This document shows, piece after piece, positions 33,345-33,419 of a stretch of 33,419 nt of DNA (positions are counted from its first letter, which is position 1; every line of letters starts with the position of its first letter). The notes beneath the pieces are model-generated. The model ran no database searches. It was not told the origin of the DNA and saw nothing but the letters and a program-made list of their open reading frames with translations. The stretch spans positions 1 to 33,419 of the forward strand of contig CALHGX010000052.1 in the NCBI GenBank assembly GCA_938031185.1. Reading direction: 5' to 3'. The position numbers and the translations under genes were made by a program. The DNA is from an uncultured bacterium (lineage in GTDB: Bacteria; Verrucomicrobiota; Kiritimatiellia; CAIKKV01; CALHGX01).

Positions 33345-33419
33345 AAATCTTCAGAATGCAACCGAAAAAACTCGGTTTCCGCCTTCCCAACCGTCGCTTC
33401 AGCCGCCGAACAACGCCCT
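33345..33419 (-). other. sequence upstream of the surface-protein frame
   Basis: On the minus strand a different frame is open through this stretch to the window edge (reading ...AETEFFRLHSEDF) and may be the true N-terminal continuation if a base has been lost or gained near the T5 run at 33340-33350. No promoter or signal peptide was recognised. Confidence 0.25.

Noticed and set aside
1-33419. CRISPR array, tRNA or rRNA genes
   Set aside because: No regularly spaced short repeats and no tRNA- or rRNA-like stretches were seen by eye on either strand.

Overview
The window is high-GC bacterial chromosome. Its core is an intact block (about 3.0-26.9 kb) for menaquinone-linked anaerobic respiration, and both edges are decayed and full of insertion sequences. 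The combination of a full Nqr complex, menaquinone genes, an IS66-type element with a DUF6788 partner, and a large Thr/Asn-rich DUF11 surface protein suggests the PVC superphylum, perhaps Kiritimatiellota or Verrucomicrobiota. This placement is inference: there is no rRNA or marker gene here.

Left edge (1-3003). Remnants of unknown genes and the first part of a GNAT acetyltransferase run into an IS66-like element (552-2450) with matching terminal repeats. Its transposase carries three frameshifts. On the other side the element cuts a different gene, an NAD(P)-binding SDR protein. No target duplication is visible, so the element appears to mark a rearrangement junction.

Minus-strand block (16835 down to 3052). 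A lone receiver protein comes first, then a three-subunit periplasmic molybdoenzyme of the tetrathionate/arsenate/selenate reductase clade: a four-cluster Fe-S protein, an NrfD quinol-oxidising anchor and a Tat-exported catalytic subunit. Next are moeA, moaA, a MOT1-type molybdate transporter, moaC, a MOSC-MogA fusion, a MobB-MobA fusion, tatA, menA and a CPBP membrane protease. Most junctions are start/stop overlaps or very short gaps. moaD and moaE (molybdopterin synthase) are not here.

Plus-strand block (16944-27236). A divergent PocR/AraC regulator sits across an 80-110 bp gap that holds a perfect 15-bp palindrome. It is followed by a polyprenyl diphosphate synthase coupled by ATGA to nqrA, then nqrBCDEF, a small all-helical protein that may be ferritin-like, a six-TM histidine kinase, a single-domain response regulator and a truncated HExxH protein. 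NqrA keeps two complete RnfC-type [4Fe-4S] motifs, NqrD has an extra N-terminal cysteine triad and NqrF is compact, so this is an unusual Nqr.

Together: NADH is oxidised by Nqr (pumping Na+) to give menaquinol; MenA and the prenyl synthase make the quinone; the NrfD/Fe-S/molybdopterin enzyme spends the quinol on an external acceptor; the moa/moe/mob genes and transporter supply its cofactor, and TatA helps export it. The acceptor cannot be read from sequence.

Right edge (27237-33419). Layered IS remains (an internally deleted IS1634, the first 140 bp of an IS3-type element, and a frameshifted IS3-type element) abut the broken 3' end of a large DUF11 surface-protein gene, which is also interrupted at a G7 tract. 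Indels cluster in the IS elements and flanking genes, while the respiratory genes are intact; this points to real decay rather than general sequencing error.
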